From the NCBI GenBank assembly GCA_017303555.1, contig JAFLCN010000003.1, positions 207,938 to 271,937 on the forward strand: a DNA stretch of 64,000 bases, read 5' to 3'. The position numbers were made by a program, and so were the translations under genes. A model generated the notes under the pieces. The model worked only from the letters and a program-made list of their open reading frames with translations, was not told the origin of the DNA and searched no databases. This document shows, piece after piece, positions 28,013 through 36,934 of this stretch (its first letter is position 1; every line of letters starts with the position of its first letter). This DNA comes from Planctomycetota bacterium. Lineage in GTDB: Bacteria > Planctomycetota > Phycisphaerae > Phycisphaerales > UBA1924.

Positions 28013-29146
28013 TCACGCCGCCCCGAAGACCGCACCCGGACTCACCCCGATCACGCGGCGAAGGCTCAACACGCTTCCCAACATGACTGTCAGCACCATC
28101 GCGACCAATGAAATAAGCAGCAATTCCCACGGCAGTTTCGCCGAAAGTTCGCTCTCGCTCCGCACGGTGAAAATGGTGAACGCACCCGCAAGCCCCACGC
28201 CGATGCCGTAGCCGATCAACCCGACCACAAACGCCTGCGCCAGTACCATGCCCGAGAGCGTCCAGCCCGAGGCGCCCAGGGCTTTCAGCGTGGCGAACTG
28301 CCTCAGGTTCTCGAGCGTGAACTGGTAGAACACACTCGCCGAGAGCAGCAGGCCGACAACAAAGCCCAGCGCGATGGTGATGCCGAAATTGAAGCCGATC
28401 CCCGTCGCGATGGTGATGTAGCTCATCGTGCGCTGCCGAAATTCGTCGGTTGTGAGCGCCGAGACGTCGCCGAGGGCGTTGATCCGCGCCTGCACTTCCT
28501 TCAGCTCGGAGGGTTCTTTGACCTTGACCAGGATGTACGAGATCGCCTTGCGCCCCACCGGCGTAAAGCGGGTGGCGTTGTCGAACGTGGTGTAGATGAT
28601 CGCGTTGCTCTCAAAGCCCTGGCGCGCCTTGCAGAACCCCACGACAACCGCCCGCTTGTCGTTGATCTTCAGCGTGTCGCCGATGTTCACGCCGCCGAGC
28701 TTGTCCCTGCTCTTGATCTCGACGATGATCGCGTCCGGCGTCCACAGATCTTCGAGTCTTCCCTCCACCATCTCCGGGGGCCGCCCCGCCAGCGTGGTGC
28801 GCGACAAACCCAGAATCTGCACCCGCTTGAAGCTGCCGTTCTTCAGTTCGGTGATCGCGTAGTTGCTGAAAAACGGTTCCGCCCACGCCACGCCGGCGAC
28901 GCTGCGGATCCGTCCCACCTTTTGATCGCTCAGCGGCCGATACTCCGCGACCCAGTCCGTCCCCGGGTCCACCACCCACAAATCCGCCTGCCCCACATTC
29001 TGCAGCGGCCCCGTCGCCTGCGTCAGCAAACCCAGAAAGATCGCCCCCTGCTGGTTCATGAGCATCGTCGCAAACGCGAGCGACATCACCAGCGTGATGT
29101 ACTTGGTGCGGTCGCCAAAGAGCATGCGGAGAGCGATGCGGAACAC
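28013..29146 (-). CDS. FtsX-family ABC exporter permease, DevC-like
   Basis: A 377-residue inner-membrane permease of the FtsX/MacB class. The N-terminal segment (YITLVMSLAFATMLMNQQGA) is followed by a large periplasmic domain (about 45-240) and three C-terminal membrane segments (GFNFGITIALGFVVGLLLSA, LSGMVLAQAFVVGLIGYGIG and LLLISLVAMVLTVMLGSVLS). The LENLRQFATLKALGASGWTL loop between segments is the family signature. With the adaptor gene it makes a DevBC-like pair, but no DevA ATPase gene is next to it. The GT2 gene is upstream on the same strand, 57 bases away. Confidence 0.82.
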   Translation of the reverse strand: MFRIALRMLFGDRTKYITLVMSLAFATMLMNQQGAIFLGLLTQATGPLQNVGQADLWVVDPGTDWVAEYRPLSDQKVGRIRSVAGVAWAEPFFSNYAITELKNGSFKRVQILGLSRTTLAGRPPEMVEGRLEDLWTPDAIIVEIKSRDKLGGVNIGDTLKINDKRAVVVGFCKARQGFESNAIIYTTFDNATRFTPVGRKAISYILVKVKEPSELKEVQARINALGDVSALTTDEFRQRTMSYITIATGIGFNFGITIALGFVVGLLLSASVFYQFTLENLRQFATLKALGASGWTLSGMVLAQAFVVGLIGYGIGVGLAGAFTIFTVRSESELSAKLPWELLLISLVAMVLTVMLGSVLSLRRVIGVSPGAVFGAA

Positions 29147-29203
29147 GGGTCAGGGTAGGTTTCGGCGGGCGAAGCGAACCGGATTCGCTCCGCCCCAAGC
29201 GAT

Positions 29204-29980
29204 CTAATTGAACAGATTCCGCTTCACAATCACCGCCACCGCCTCGATCCCGTCCTGCCACCGAATCTTCTTCCCCTCGCTGTACGTCCGCCCCGAGTAG
29301 CTCACCGGCACCTCAAAGATCCGGAGCTTGCGCTCCTGTTTCGTCTCTCCATCCTCGATCGTCATCCCCGCCAGCCGCGCAACGATCTCCGGCTCCACTC
29401 CGAACCGCTCTTCCTTCAATTCAATCGCCAGCGCCACATCCCGCGTGAACGCCTTCAGGCAGCACTCGATGTCCGACAGGTTCAGATTCGTGAACACATT
29501 GCTGAGCGTTGTGATCGCGCGATTCGCCAGCGAATGCCAGAAGTAAAGCACCCGGTGCGTCTGGCCCAAAAACCGCGAGCCGATCACCGCGTCCGCACGC
29601 CCATCCAGAATCGGCGCGAGCATCGCGCCGTGATCCATCGGGTCGTACTCAAGATCCGCATCGTGGATCAGCACAATGTCGGCTTCCGCATCGATCGCAA
29701 GGTCAATCCCGTGCCGAACCGCGGCACCCTTGCCCTTGTTCGGGCTCGATAGTTCCGACCGAATCTCAACCCCCGCTCGAGCCCGCTCCCCCAGTCGCTT
29801 GACGATCTCCGCCGTCCCGTCCGTCGATCCATCATCCACGATCACGATCATCCGTTCGAGCGCGTTCCCGTCCGCACTCTTCGGCGCGGGGCACGCCACG
29901 ATCCGGTCGAGCGCTCGCTCCACCAGCTTCGCTTCGTTGAACACGGGCATGATGATCGCCAGTTTCATCCGCATAAACAT
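29204..29980 (-). CDS. family 2 glycosyltransferase
   Basis: A GT-A fold transferase of 258 residues that resembles polyprenyl-phosphate sugar transferases such as dolichyl-phosphate glucose/mannose synthase. It has the opening LAIIMPVFNEAKLVERALDR, the nucleotide-binding IVIVDDGSTDGTAEIVKRLG, GKGAAVRHGIDLA, the metal motif VLIHDADLEYDP, and the acceptor-side SRFLG and LSDIECCLKAF. No membrane segments follow. Three ATG codons (MFMRMKL) lie close together; the first was used and no clear ribosome site distinguishes them. A lipid-linked sugar made here could supply the GT-C-like protein encoded divergently 45 bases away. Confidence 0.84.
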   Translation of the reverse strand: MFMRMKLAIIMPVFNEAKLVERALDRIVACPAPKSADGNALERMIVIVDDGSTDGTAEIVKRLGERARAGVEIRSELSSPNKGKGAAVRHGIDLAIDAEADIVLIHDADLEYDPMDHGAMLAPILDGRADAVIGSRFLGQTHRVLYFWHSLANRAITTLSNVFTNLNLSDIECCLKAFTRDVALAIELKEERFGVEPEIVARLAGMTIEDGETKQERKLRIFEVPVSYSGRTYSEGKKIRWQDGIEAVAVIVKRNLFN

Positions 29981-30025
29981 AGCGAACCGTCGGTCCCGGG
30001 CGTGCTCCGAATACCATCGCTCCCC

Positions 30026-31228
30026 ATGCCCTCGCGCGTCCGCATCGCCTTCGTCTTCGCCATCATCGCGTTTTGTGCGATCGTCGGCTGGCAGATGCAA
30101 CTGAACACCGCTCCGCCGCTGCGCGATGAAACCCACTACTGGCCCAACGCTCAGTACCTCACCTCCGGCGGCCTTCCTTCACTCGAAAAACTCCGCACCT
30201 ATTCCGAGCTCTGCACGCCCCTTTCGCTCATGCTGTTCGGATGGGCAGACCGGTTCACGGGCGGCGGACTGCCCGCCGCCCGCTACTTCAGTTTGAGCGC
30301 GGTCTGTGCGACGCTCGTTCTCTTCGTGCTGCTCGCCCGCGGCCCGGATCGACGCGTGCTTCCCGCGGCACTCTGCCTGCTCGCATTCCCGTACTTCCTT
30401 GGCGTCGGCATTCACATCTATCCCGATTCCTTTGCGATTCTCTTTACGTTGATCGGCCTGGCGCTCTTCCAGCGAGACTTGCCGTGGTTTGGCGCGATCT
30501 TCTTTGCTCTGGCGATCTCCTGCCGCCAGTACATGGTCGCGTTCCCGGTCGGGCTCGCGCTCTGGCAGATCGCCGAACTGATCCGCCTGAAACCCGCGAA
30601 TGAGCGCATGCGAGCGATCATCACTTCGCCCAAGGTCATCGCGGGGTTGTCGGGCGCTCTCGTGCTGCTCGCATGGATCGTTTTCTGGGGCGGCTTCGGC
30701 CCACCCGGCGAGGTGAGGCGGCAGGCCGTGTCGACGGCTCAGAACTCGATCCTCTTCTACCCGCAATACGCCCTGTATGGGCTTTCGTGCCTCGGGCTCT
30801 ACTTTGCCTTGCCTCACTGGGTGCTGTTCGACAGGAGATTGAATCTGCGATTCGTCTTCTCGCTCCGAGGCGTTTTGCTCATGACCGCGATCACGGTTTG
30901 CTTCTGGTTCTTCCCTCCCCAAGACAACTTCCACTACGAGATCGACAACATGGGGTACTTCGATCGCATGATCCGCGGAGCGGTGGGGGCGCATTCGCCC
31001 GTGAGGCTGATCATCCTTGCCGCGTTCGCGTGGATTGCAGCGATGGCCTTCTGCCGCCGCTCGCTCGCGTCGACGCTCGTGCTCGTGCATCTGCTCATGC
31101 TCGCCAAGGCGCACATCGCGTGGGATAAGTACGAGTTGCCCATGCTGATGTGTCTGTGGTTCCTCGTCGCCGACCAAGCCCGGCGGCCGGATGCGGTCAA
31201 CGCCGGGGTCGTCGCCGCGCGCAGCTAG
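30026..31228 (+). CDS. multi-spanning GT-C-like glycosyltransferase
   Basis: A 400-residue membrane protein with about ten hydrophobic segments. The first (IAFVFAIIAFCAIVGWQMQ) is followed by an acidic loop PLRDETHYWPNAQYLTSGG, which matches the GT-C pattern of a catalytic Asp/Glu in the first extracytoplasmic loop. The later LAISCRQYMVAFPVGLAL resembles the conserved RQ segment of ALG10-type glucosyltransferases. Its donor would be a polyprenyl-phosphate sugar, possibly made by the neighbouring GT2 enzyme. The specificity and even the family are inferred from short motifs. ATG before PSRVRIAF was preferred to the start 24 bases upstream. Confidence 0.6.
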   Translation: MPSRVRIAFVFAIIAFCAIVGWQMQLNTAPPLRDETHYWPNAQYLTSGGLPSLEKLRTYSELCTPLSLMLFGWADRFTGGGLPAARYFSLSAVCATLVLFVLLARGPDRRVLPAALCLLAFPYFLGVGIHIYPDSFAILFTLIGLALFQRDLPWFGAIFFALAISCRQYMVAFPVGLALWQIAELIRLKPANERMRAIITSPKVIAGLSGALVLLAWIVFWGGFGPPGEVRRQAVSTAQNSILFYPQYALYGLSCLGLYFALPHWVLFDRRLNLRFVFSLRGVLLMTAITVCFWFFPPQDNFHYEIDNMGYFDRMIRGAVGAHSPVRLIILAAFAWIAAMAFCRRSLASTLVLVHLLMLAKAHIAWDKYELPMLMCLWFLVADQARRPDAVNAGVVAARS

Positions 31229-31238
31229 ACTGGCGCCA

Positions 31239-32009
31239 ATGCCGGCAGCAGAGATCGTCGCCATCGAGTTTGTCGCGGACGTCCAGGATGTCGAGGCCTC
31301 GACGCTGCACGCCTTTACCGAGTACACCAAATCGCAGGCCGATCGGCTCGCCGCAAACCGCTCGAAGTCCAAGCGACTCGAGCGCATCATCTACCTCGTC
31401 TTGTCGTGCATCTCGTTGGTGTACCTGGTCGCGGTTGTGTGGGGCGGCAGGGAGCCGAACTTCGTCATAATCTGCCTGGCGCCGATCGGGCCCATCCTCT
31501 TTGGTCTGACGTTTCTGAATTTCGCTTCGAAAAAAATGAACGAGGCGCTGAAGCGGGAAGCTCAACGTGCCGCCCGCGCCCCGGGCGCTCGCTGCGCGTA
31601 CGGGCGATACAAGGTAACGGTCGAACAGGCCGGCTTCCGTTACGTTGGCGAGCAGCTCGAGTGCCTGCACCGCTGGCCGATGGTGATCAAGGTCGCGACC
31701 GACGACTCCGCGCTGTATGTCGAGCTCGTCAATTACGGGACTTTCCGAATTCCGTTTCGCGCGTTTCCGGATGATGCGTCGCGCGAGCGCTTCGTCGATG
31801 CGATCAACAGCCGCATCTCGACGTTTGGGTTTGACATGTCCACGCGCATTCTCGCCTACACCAAGGAAAAGAACGCGCGTTGCCCCGGCTGCTCGTACCC
31901 GCTGGCGGATCTCGTTTCCCTTCGCTGCCCCGAGTGCGGGCGCGTCCCCACACTGAACGAATTCCCCGAAGCCGCCCACATGATGGCGCAGTCTTCCCCG
32001 CAAATCTGA
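31239..32009 (+). CDS. YcxB-like membrane protein with C-terminal zinc ribbon
   Basis: A 256-residue protein with two adjacent membrane segments (IIYLVLSCISLVYLVAVVWG and IICLAPIGPILFGLTFLNFA), then a cytoplasmic domain with beta strands and the phrase FRIPFRAFPDDASRERFVDA that recalls the YcxB-like C-terminal domain. The tail has a rubredoxin-type zinc ribbon (CPGCSYPLADLVSLRCPECG). No catalytic residues are obvious. Its first ATG lies 10 bases beyond the stop of the GT-C-like gene, so the two are probably cotranscribed. Function unknown. Confidence 0.65.
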   Translation: MPAAEIVAIEFVADVQDVEASTLHAFTEYTKSQADRLAANRSKSKRLERIIYLVLSCISLVYLVAVVWGGREPNFVIICLAPIGPILFGLTFLNFASKKMNEALKREAQRAARAPGARCAYGRYKVTVEQAGFRYVGEQLECLHRWPMVIKVATDDSALYVELVNYGTFRIPFRAFPDDASRERFVDAINSRISTFGFDMSTRILAYTKEKNARCPGCSYPLADLVSLRCPECGRVPTLNEFPEAAHMMAQSSPQI

Positions 32010-32016
32010 TTCGATT

Positions 32017-33180
32017 TCACGCCGGAGTGTTCCGCAGCAGCGCGAGGTGCGCGTTGCTGATCCCCACGGCGTGGAGCAGGGTCCCGCGATGCCAGCGCCG
32101 GCGCCCCGCGCGAAATGAAGCCGCCGCTTCCGCCGCCCAGGCTCGGAAATGGACCGTTCGATGCGTCGTCTGGAAAATCGTCTCGCTGGGCAGTTGGCTC
32201 TGCGCGCTCAAGGTTTGGGGGAGACCAAGTTTCGAGGCGAGCGAAGCAAACTCCGGCGTCGCCGGCTGCCCCGCCAGGCTCGGGGGCTGCCACAAACCCG
32301 CCCACAATCCGGTCGCCGGCCGCTGTTCGAGCAGAAACTCGTACTCCCCGCCGCGCGTCTTTCGATACACGACGATGACATCGTGATGAACCGCCTGCCG
32401 CTGCGCCCGGGGCTTGGCCGCCGGGATCGTCGCCGTGCTTCCGCTAGCAAGCGCGCCGCAATCGTTCGCCAGCGGGCATTCCCCGCATTTCGGCCCGTCC
32501 GGCGTGCACACCGTCGCGCCCAGCTCCATCAACCCTTCATTGAATCGGGCAACCTGCTTCCCTCGCGATGTGAGCGTCACCAACTGCTCGGCGCGGTTCC
32601 ACGCCCACTCCATCACGTTCTTGTCGCCCGCATGCCCTTCGCGTGCCTCGAGCCTCTGCAGCACGCGGCAGACATTCCCATCCACAATTGCCGCCCGCTC
32701 GCCAAACACGATCGACGCAATCGCCCCCGCCGTGTACCTCCCGATTCCTGGCAATTCCTCGAGCAGTTCGATCGATACCGGGATCGCCCCGTCATGCGCA
32801 CGCACGATCGCCTTCGCGCACGCGTGCAGCAGCCGGGCTCGCCGGTAATACCCAAGCCCCGACCACGCCGCCATCACCTCGTTCTCATGCGCTTCTGCCA
32901 GCGCCCGCACCGACGCAAACCGCGCCATGAACGGCCCGAACTTCTCCAGCACCCGCGAGACCTGCGTCTGCTGCAGCATCAGTTCGCTCACCAGCGACGG
33001 ATACGCCTGCCGCGGCTCAGTCCTCCACGGCAGGTCTCGACCGTTCTTTGCAAACCACGCCGCCAGCGATCGCACGATGCGTCCATCGCGAACAGCTTCG
33101 CCCTTGACCGCAGTCTTTGCGCTTTGCTTTTTCGTGGCGCGTCTGCCGACCGACCGTGAGGGTGATCCTGCCCGCGCCAT
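32017..33180 (-). CDS. mutY: A/G-specific adenine DNA glycosylase
   Basis: Removes adenine mispaired with 8-oxoguanine in DNA. The 387 residues show the N-terminal catalytic region (RDLPWRTEPRQAYPSLVSEL and MLQQTQVSRV), the helix-hairpin-helix LPGIGRYTAGAIASIVFGE with AIVDGNVCRVL carrying the catalytic Asp, the 4Fe-4S loop CTPDGPKCGECPLANDC (near residue 220) in C-x6-C-x2-C-x5-C spacing, and a C-terminal NUDIX-like domain (HHDVIVVYRKTRGGEYEFLL; then LWAGLWQPPS). A basic 30-residue N-terminal extension precedes the fold. The Nfu-like gene ends one base upstream of the start codon, so the two are in one operon. Confidence 0.93.
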   Translation of the reverse strand: MARAGSPSRSVGRRATKKQSAKTAVKGEAVRDGRIVRSLAAWFAKNGRDLPWRTEPRQAYPSLVSELMLQQTQVSRVLEKFGPFMARFASVRALAEAHENEVMAAWSGLGYYRRARLLHACAKAIVRAHDGAIPVSIELLEELPGIGRYTAGAIASIVFGERAAIVDGNVCRVLQRLEAREGHAGDKNVMEWAWNRAEQLVTLTSRGKQVARFNEGLMELGATVCTPDGPKCGECPLANDCGALASGSTATIPAAKPRAQRQAVHHDVIVVYRKTRGGEYEFLLEQRPATGLWAGLWQPPSLAGQPATPEFASLASKLGLPQTLSAQSQLPSETIFQTTHRTVHFRAWAAEAAASFRAGRRRWHRGTLLHAVGISNAHLALLRNTPA

Positions 33181-33181
33181 C

Positions 33182-33466
33182 TCACTCCGCCTCGGCCAAC
33201 GCCTTCTCGACCCCGTTTTTCACCGACTTCCACGCCGCATCCGCCTTCTTGCCCACCGTCAGCCAGTCGGTCGAGATCAGCACGTTCTCAACCCCGTTCA
33301 CCCGGAACAGCCGCGCCGCCAGCGGGTCCGCCGCCGCAGCTTCCGCCGACCGATACGACCGCGGCGCGCCTCCCCGCCCTTCGAGCGGCGAAATCGGCCC
33401 CTCCAGCACGACCTTGACCGCGCCCGGATTCGGTGTTTCCTGGAACTCTCGCACTCGATAACCCAT
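33182..33466 (-). CDS. stand-alone Nfu/NifU N-terminal domain protein
   Basis: A 94-residue protein with the Nfu_N domain: the start MGYRVREFQETPNPGAVKVV, the linker AEAAAADPLAARLFRVNGVE and VLISTDWLTVGKKADAAWKS match the N-terminal domain of iron-sulfur scaffold/transfer proteins. The Cys-containing C-terminal NifU domain is absent, so it cannot carry a cluster by the usual CxxC. It may be a targeting or interaction domain. It is one base upstream of mutY, which codes for an enzyme with a 4Fe-4S cluster; that coupling suggests it helps mature the cluster, though this is inferred. Confidence 0.8.
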   Translation of the reverse strand: MGYRVREFQETPNPGAVKVVLEGPISPLEGRGGAPRSYRSAEAAAADPLAARLFRVNGVENVLISTDWLTVGKKADAAWKSVKNGVEKALAEAE

Positions 33467-33495
33467 ACAAGCCGAAGAGTAGACTCAAGGGCATT

Positions 33496-34503
33496 TTGCT
33501 GGTGGTCGTGGGGCCGTTGCTCCGCGACTCGCCGGCCGGGCAACTCATCGTGTTCCTCAATCGCCTCAACGACCTGCTCACCCGCCTCTCCGGCTACTCC
33601 GGCCTCGTGGTCGCATTCGAAATCGCGATCATCTGGGTCTGCGTCTACGCCATCGTCAAGTTCGTCCAGGGCACGCGCGCCGCCGGAGCGCTCAAGGGCC
33701 TCCTCCTGCTCGGCATCATCGTCGGCATCGCCGCTCGCGTCCTGGGCGGCGCGGAAGTCTTCCAGCGCATCGGCCTCCTCTACGACCGCCTCCTCGCATT
33801 CCTCGCCATCGGCCTCGTCGTCATCTTCCAGCCCGAACTGCGCCGCGCCCTGGTCCGCCTCGGCGAGACCCCCTTCTTCCGCTCCAGCCCCAAAGAAATC
33901 GCCCTCGTCATCGACGAGATCTGCGAGGCCTGCAAAAACCTCAGCCGCGCCCGCTTCGGCGCCATCATCGTCATCGAACGCTCCATCGCCGTCGCCGGTG
34001 CCGTCGAGGGCGGCACGCCCATGAACGCCGAGCTTTCCGCTCGCCTTCTCCAGACCATTTTCTTCCCCGGCTCCGCCCTGCACGATCTCGCCGTCGTCAT
34101 CAAGGGCAAACGCATCGCCGCCGCCGGCGTCCAGCTCCCTCTCGCCGAGCCCGACGAAATGCCCGACAAGCGCCTCGGCTCACGCCACCGTGCCGCAGTG
34201 GGGGTCAGCAAGGAATGCGATGCGCTCGTCGTCGTCGTCAGCGAGGAATCCGGCCAGATCCGCATCGCCGAGCGCGGCCGCCTCACCCTCGTCGCCAATT
34301 CTGAAGAACTCGAGATCGAGCTGAAAAAACGCCTCCACCCCCAGGCCATCAAGCAGGCCATCGACGACGCCGTCGCCGCGGCACAGGCCGAAGCCGCCGC
34401 CGAAGCGCCCGCGCTGAACCCGGCGAACGAGGCAACCAACGCCTTCGAGGCCATCCCGCACGATCAGCAACAGGACGAAACCTACGGCAAAGGTGCCGCC
34501 TGA
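33496..34503 (+). CDS. cdaA: CdaA-type diadenylate cyclase
   Basis: Joins two ATP into cyclic di-AMP at the inner membrane. The chain is about 335 residues. Three membrane segments (LVVAFEIAIIWVCVYAIVKF, LKGLLLLGIIVGIAARVLGG and LLYDRLLAFLAIGLVVIFQP) precede a DisA_N domain with FGAIIVIERSIAV, the catalytic LHDLAVVI and the RHRAAVG motif. The canonical DGA of the active site reads DLA here; the Asp is kept. A tail rich in Ala and Glu follows. TTG at this position is a guess: AAGG lies six bases upstream and it avoids overlap with the divergent Nfu gene; a GTG at 33433 in the same frame is the other candidate. The YbbR gene follows three bases after the stop. Confidence 0.85.
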   Translation: MLVVVGPLLRDSPAGQLIVFLNRLNDLLTRLSGYSGLVVAFEIAIIWVCVYAIVKFVQGTRAAGALKGLLLLGIIVGIAARVLGGAEVFQRIGLLYDRLLAFLAIGLVVIFQPELRRALVRLGETPFFRSSPKEIALVIDEICEACKNLSRARFGAIIVIERSIAVAGAVEGGTPMNAELSARLLQTIFFPGSALHDLAVVIKGKRIAAAGVQLPLAEPDEMPDKRLGSRHRAAVGVSKECDALVVVVSEESGQIRIAERGRLTLVANSEELEIELKKRLHPQAIKQAIDDAVAAAQAEAAAEAPALNPANEATNAFEAIPHDQQQDETYGKGAA

Positions 34504-34506
34504 CCC

Positions 34507-35505
34507 ATGATCGATCGCATCAAGACCATCTCCCTGGTTTCCATCATCACCCTGCTCGTCTGGGTCTTCGCCGAGGCCGAGAGCCTCCAGCGCCGCGACG
34601 TGCGCTTCACCCTCCAGTTCGCTTCCGATGTTCCCGCCGAACGCGCCATCCAGGTCGATGATTCCTTCCGGGGCAGCATCACCGTCGGCTTTTCGGGCAG
34701 CGCCAGCGCCTTCGTTCCCGCCGAGGAACTCGCCCGCACCAGCCCGCTCACGCTTCCCATCGGCTCGCCCGGAATCCCCGCCACGCCCGGCGAGTACGTC
34801 GTTTCGCTCCGCGATGCGCTCCGCGCCGATCCCGAGCTCCGCAAGCTCGGCCTCACCGTCGATCGCGTCGAGCCCGCGACCGTCCGCGTCCACGTCGAGG
34901 CCATCGAGGTCCGCACCGCACGCGTCGTCGTCAGTGTCGGCGATTCCGAGCTCGAAGGTGTGCCCGAAGTCAGCCCCGCAACCGTCAAGGTGTTTCTGCC
35001 CGCCGACGCCGCGGGCGCCGCAGGTTCATCGCTCGAAGTCTTCGCCGCACTCCGCCCCGAGGACCTCGCCCGCCTCATCCCCGGCAGGCGAGAGACCGTT
35101 CCTCAGGTCCGCCTCGAACTCCCCGCCGCGCTCAAGAACAAACGCTCCGCCCGAATCGAGCCCGCAACCGCACAGGTCACGCTCGCCGTCCGCAAACGCA
35201 CCTCCTCCCTCGAACTCACCGGCGTCCCCATCCAGGTCCGCATGGCGCCAGGCGAACTCTCCCGCTGGGATGTCACAATTCCCGAACAGGATCGCTTCAT
35301 CCCCAAGCTCACCGTCAGCGGGCCCGCCGAACTCATCGACCAGGTCAAGCGCGGCGAAATCAAGATCGCCGGCACCGTCAACCTCTCGTTCGAGGATCTC
35401 GAAAAAGGCATCACGCAGAAGGAAGTCGTCTTCTCCGAGTTGCCCTCACTCCTCAAGTTCGAGTCCGACACCAAGCTGGTCCGTGTCGGCATCAAAAAGC
35501 GGTGA
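34507..35505 (+). CDS. cdaR: CdaR-like protein with YbbR domains
   Basis: A 332-residue protein with an N-terminal membrane anchor (TISLVSIITLLVWVFAEAES) and tandem YbbR-type beta domains, including an RVEPATVRVHVEAIEVR strand and a later GVPIQVRMAPGELSRWDV repeat. In Firmicutes CdaR binds and regulates CdaA from the periplasmic side. The gap of three bases to cdaA supports that pairing here. The usual third partner, glmM, is not adjacent. The sequence identity of this family is low, so the call leans on context. Confidence 0.78.
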   Translation: MIDRIKTISLVSIITLLVWVFAEAESLQRRDVRFTLQFASDVPAERAIQVDDSFRGSITVGFSGSASAFVPAEELARTSPLTLPIGSPGIPATPGEYVVSLRDALRADPELRKLGLTVDRVEPATVRVHVEAIEVRTARVVVSVGDSELEGVPEVSPATVKVFLPADAAGAAGSSLEVFAALRPEDLARLIPGRRETVPQVRLELPAALKNKRSARIEPATAQVTLAVRKRTSSLELTGVPIQVRMAPGELSRWDVTIPEQDRFIPKLTVSGPAELIDQVKRGEIKIAGTVNLSFEDLEKGITQKEVVFSELPSLLKFESDTKLVRVGIKKR

Positions 35506-35665
35506 ACTCGCCCCCGCACGCCGCCGCCCCAGTTGCCGAATGGATCCCATACTTCCTCCCGCGACTCTCGGCCAGTTCCCAACAATCAAATCTTGCATTT
35601 CGCCGCCGATTTCGATACGCTTTTCCTGTGGGCCCTGAAGAGCCCGCTCCGACAGGAGGTGTCTT

Positions 35666-36685
35666 GTGAAGTCTGCAGTGTTTGCATTGGTCGTGGCATG
35701 CGCCGCGGCAAACGCTCCCGCCATCGCTCAGTCGATCTGGTCCCCCCGGATCAACCGGACGAACGGCGTCGCCACGCTCGTGCGTTTTCACGCCGATTTG
35801 CCCAGCGCGCAATCGACGTACGGCAACATGATCGCGCCCGCAAACCACTTCGTCTCCGGCCTCGAGTACACGCCGGACGGACGCATGTGGGCAACGGTCC
35901 AGGGGCCGGCCGGTTCGCTGCAGCAGGGCCTCTATCGCGTCGATCCCGGCACCAGCGCCATCACGCAGGTCGGGCAACCCATCGGCCTCGCGACCAACGA
36001 GCAGATCACCGATCTCTCGTGGAACCCGGTCACCCACCGGCTCACCGGTTCCGCCACAGTCGCGAACGGCGCCTTCACGACCCGCCTTCTCAACTTCAAC
36101 ATCGCCGACGGTTCGATCGCGTCCGCGCAGACTCTCACTTCTCCCAACGTCAAGGTCCTCCCCGTTGGAGTCACCTGCCGCGCGAATGGCGAGTATCTGT
36201 TGCTCGATCTCTTCAACAACATGGTCGCCCGCAACGACGACGCCGGCATCGTCTTCCTCGGCGACGTGATCAGCTTCACCGCCGGCTACAACCAGGGCTT
36301 CGGTACCGATTTCACTACCGGCACGGTGTGGTACACGTCCTTCCGCATCACCAACGCCCTGCAGGGCGCGGGCGTCGCGGAACTCCGCATCATCGACACG
36401 ACCACCGGCGCCGACACCCTCGTCGGCTCCCTCGGCGGCAACACCTTCCTCTTCACCGACGCCGCCGTCGAGCCGGATGTGAATCACTGCCCCGCCGACG
36501 TCACTTCCGACAGCCAGGTTGATGACGCCGATTTCGTCTCTTTCGCGTCTCAGTACGACGCCCTCGAGTGCGGCACACCTTCCATGACCGGAGGCTGCTC
36601 CGCCGACTTCAACTTCGACGGCGCCGTGGACGATGCCGATTTCGTCCTCTTCGCTATCGCCTACGACGTCCTTGTCTGCCCCTGA
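35666..36685 (+). CDS. secreted protein with C-terminal dockerin-like tag
   Basis: 339 residues starting with a signal peptide (SAVFALVVACAAANAPAIAQ, cleavage probably after the final AQ). The middle (about 25-270) looks like a beta-propeller: it has repeated segments such as FVSGLEYTPDGRMWATVQGP and LTGSATVANGAFTT and NLLNFNIAD-like strands. It ends with the double EF-hand tag (CPADVTSDSQVDDADF ... CSADFNFDGAVDDADF) and a terminal CP. The start is GTG, decided by a strong AGGAGGT six bases upstream. The first loop has a Ser in place of the usual Asn. A good rho-independent terminator follows. Ligand unknown. Confidence 0.8.
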   Translation: MKSAVFALVVACAAANAPAIAQSIWSPRINRTNGVATLVRFHADLPSAQSTYGNMIAPANHFVSGLEYTPDGRMWATVQGPAGSLQQGLYRVDPGTSAITQVGQPIGLATNEQITDLSWNPVTHRLTGSATVANGAFTTRLLNFNIADGSIASAQTLTSPNVKVLPVGVTCRANGEYLLLDLFNNMVARNDDAGIVFLGDVISFTAGYNQGFGTDFTTGTVWYTSFRITNALQGAGVAELRIIDTTTGADTLVGSLGGNTFLFTDAAVEPDVNHCPADVTSDSQVDDADFVSFASQYDALECGTPSMTGGCSADFNFDGAVDDADFVLFAIAYDVLVCP

Positions 36686-36708
36686 TCGAAACCTTTGTGT
36701 GATTCTCA

Positions 36709-36745
36709 TGCCCCGGGCTTCGCAGGCCCGGGGCTTTCTTTTTGG
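36709..36745 (+). terminator. rho-independent terminator
   Basis: A GC-rich hairpin GCCCCGGGC / GCCCGGGGC with a short TTCGCAG loop followed by TTTCTTTTTGG. It lies 23 bases after the stop codon of the tagged secreted protein and upstream of atpA. It is the clearest terminator in this half of the window. Confidence 0.85.
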
Positions 36746-36934
36746 AGTCGGGGAAACCCGCCCGCCGCCTCGGCTTTGATCGCGACAGAGTGCAAGTCCG
36801 GCATTTGGAAGGGGTTGCGGTTCGCAGTTGATCGGACAAAAAGGATGACCTCGAAGGGTCGATCACCTATCGTTGCAGCCCATCCGGGAGCCCCAGACGG
36901 GCTTGTCTCGGGTGCGGGCAAAAAGGACCCCGCC

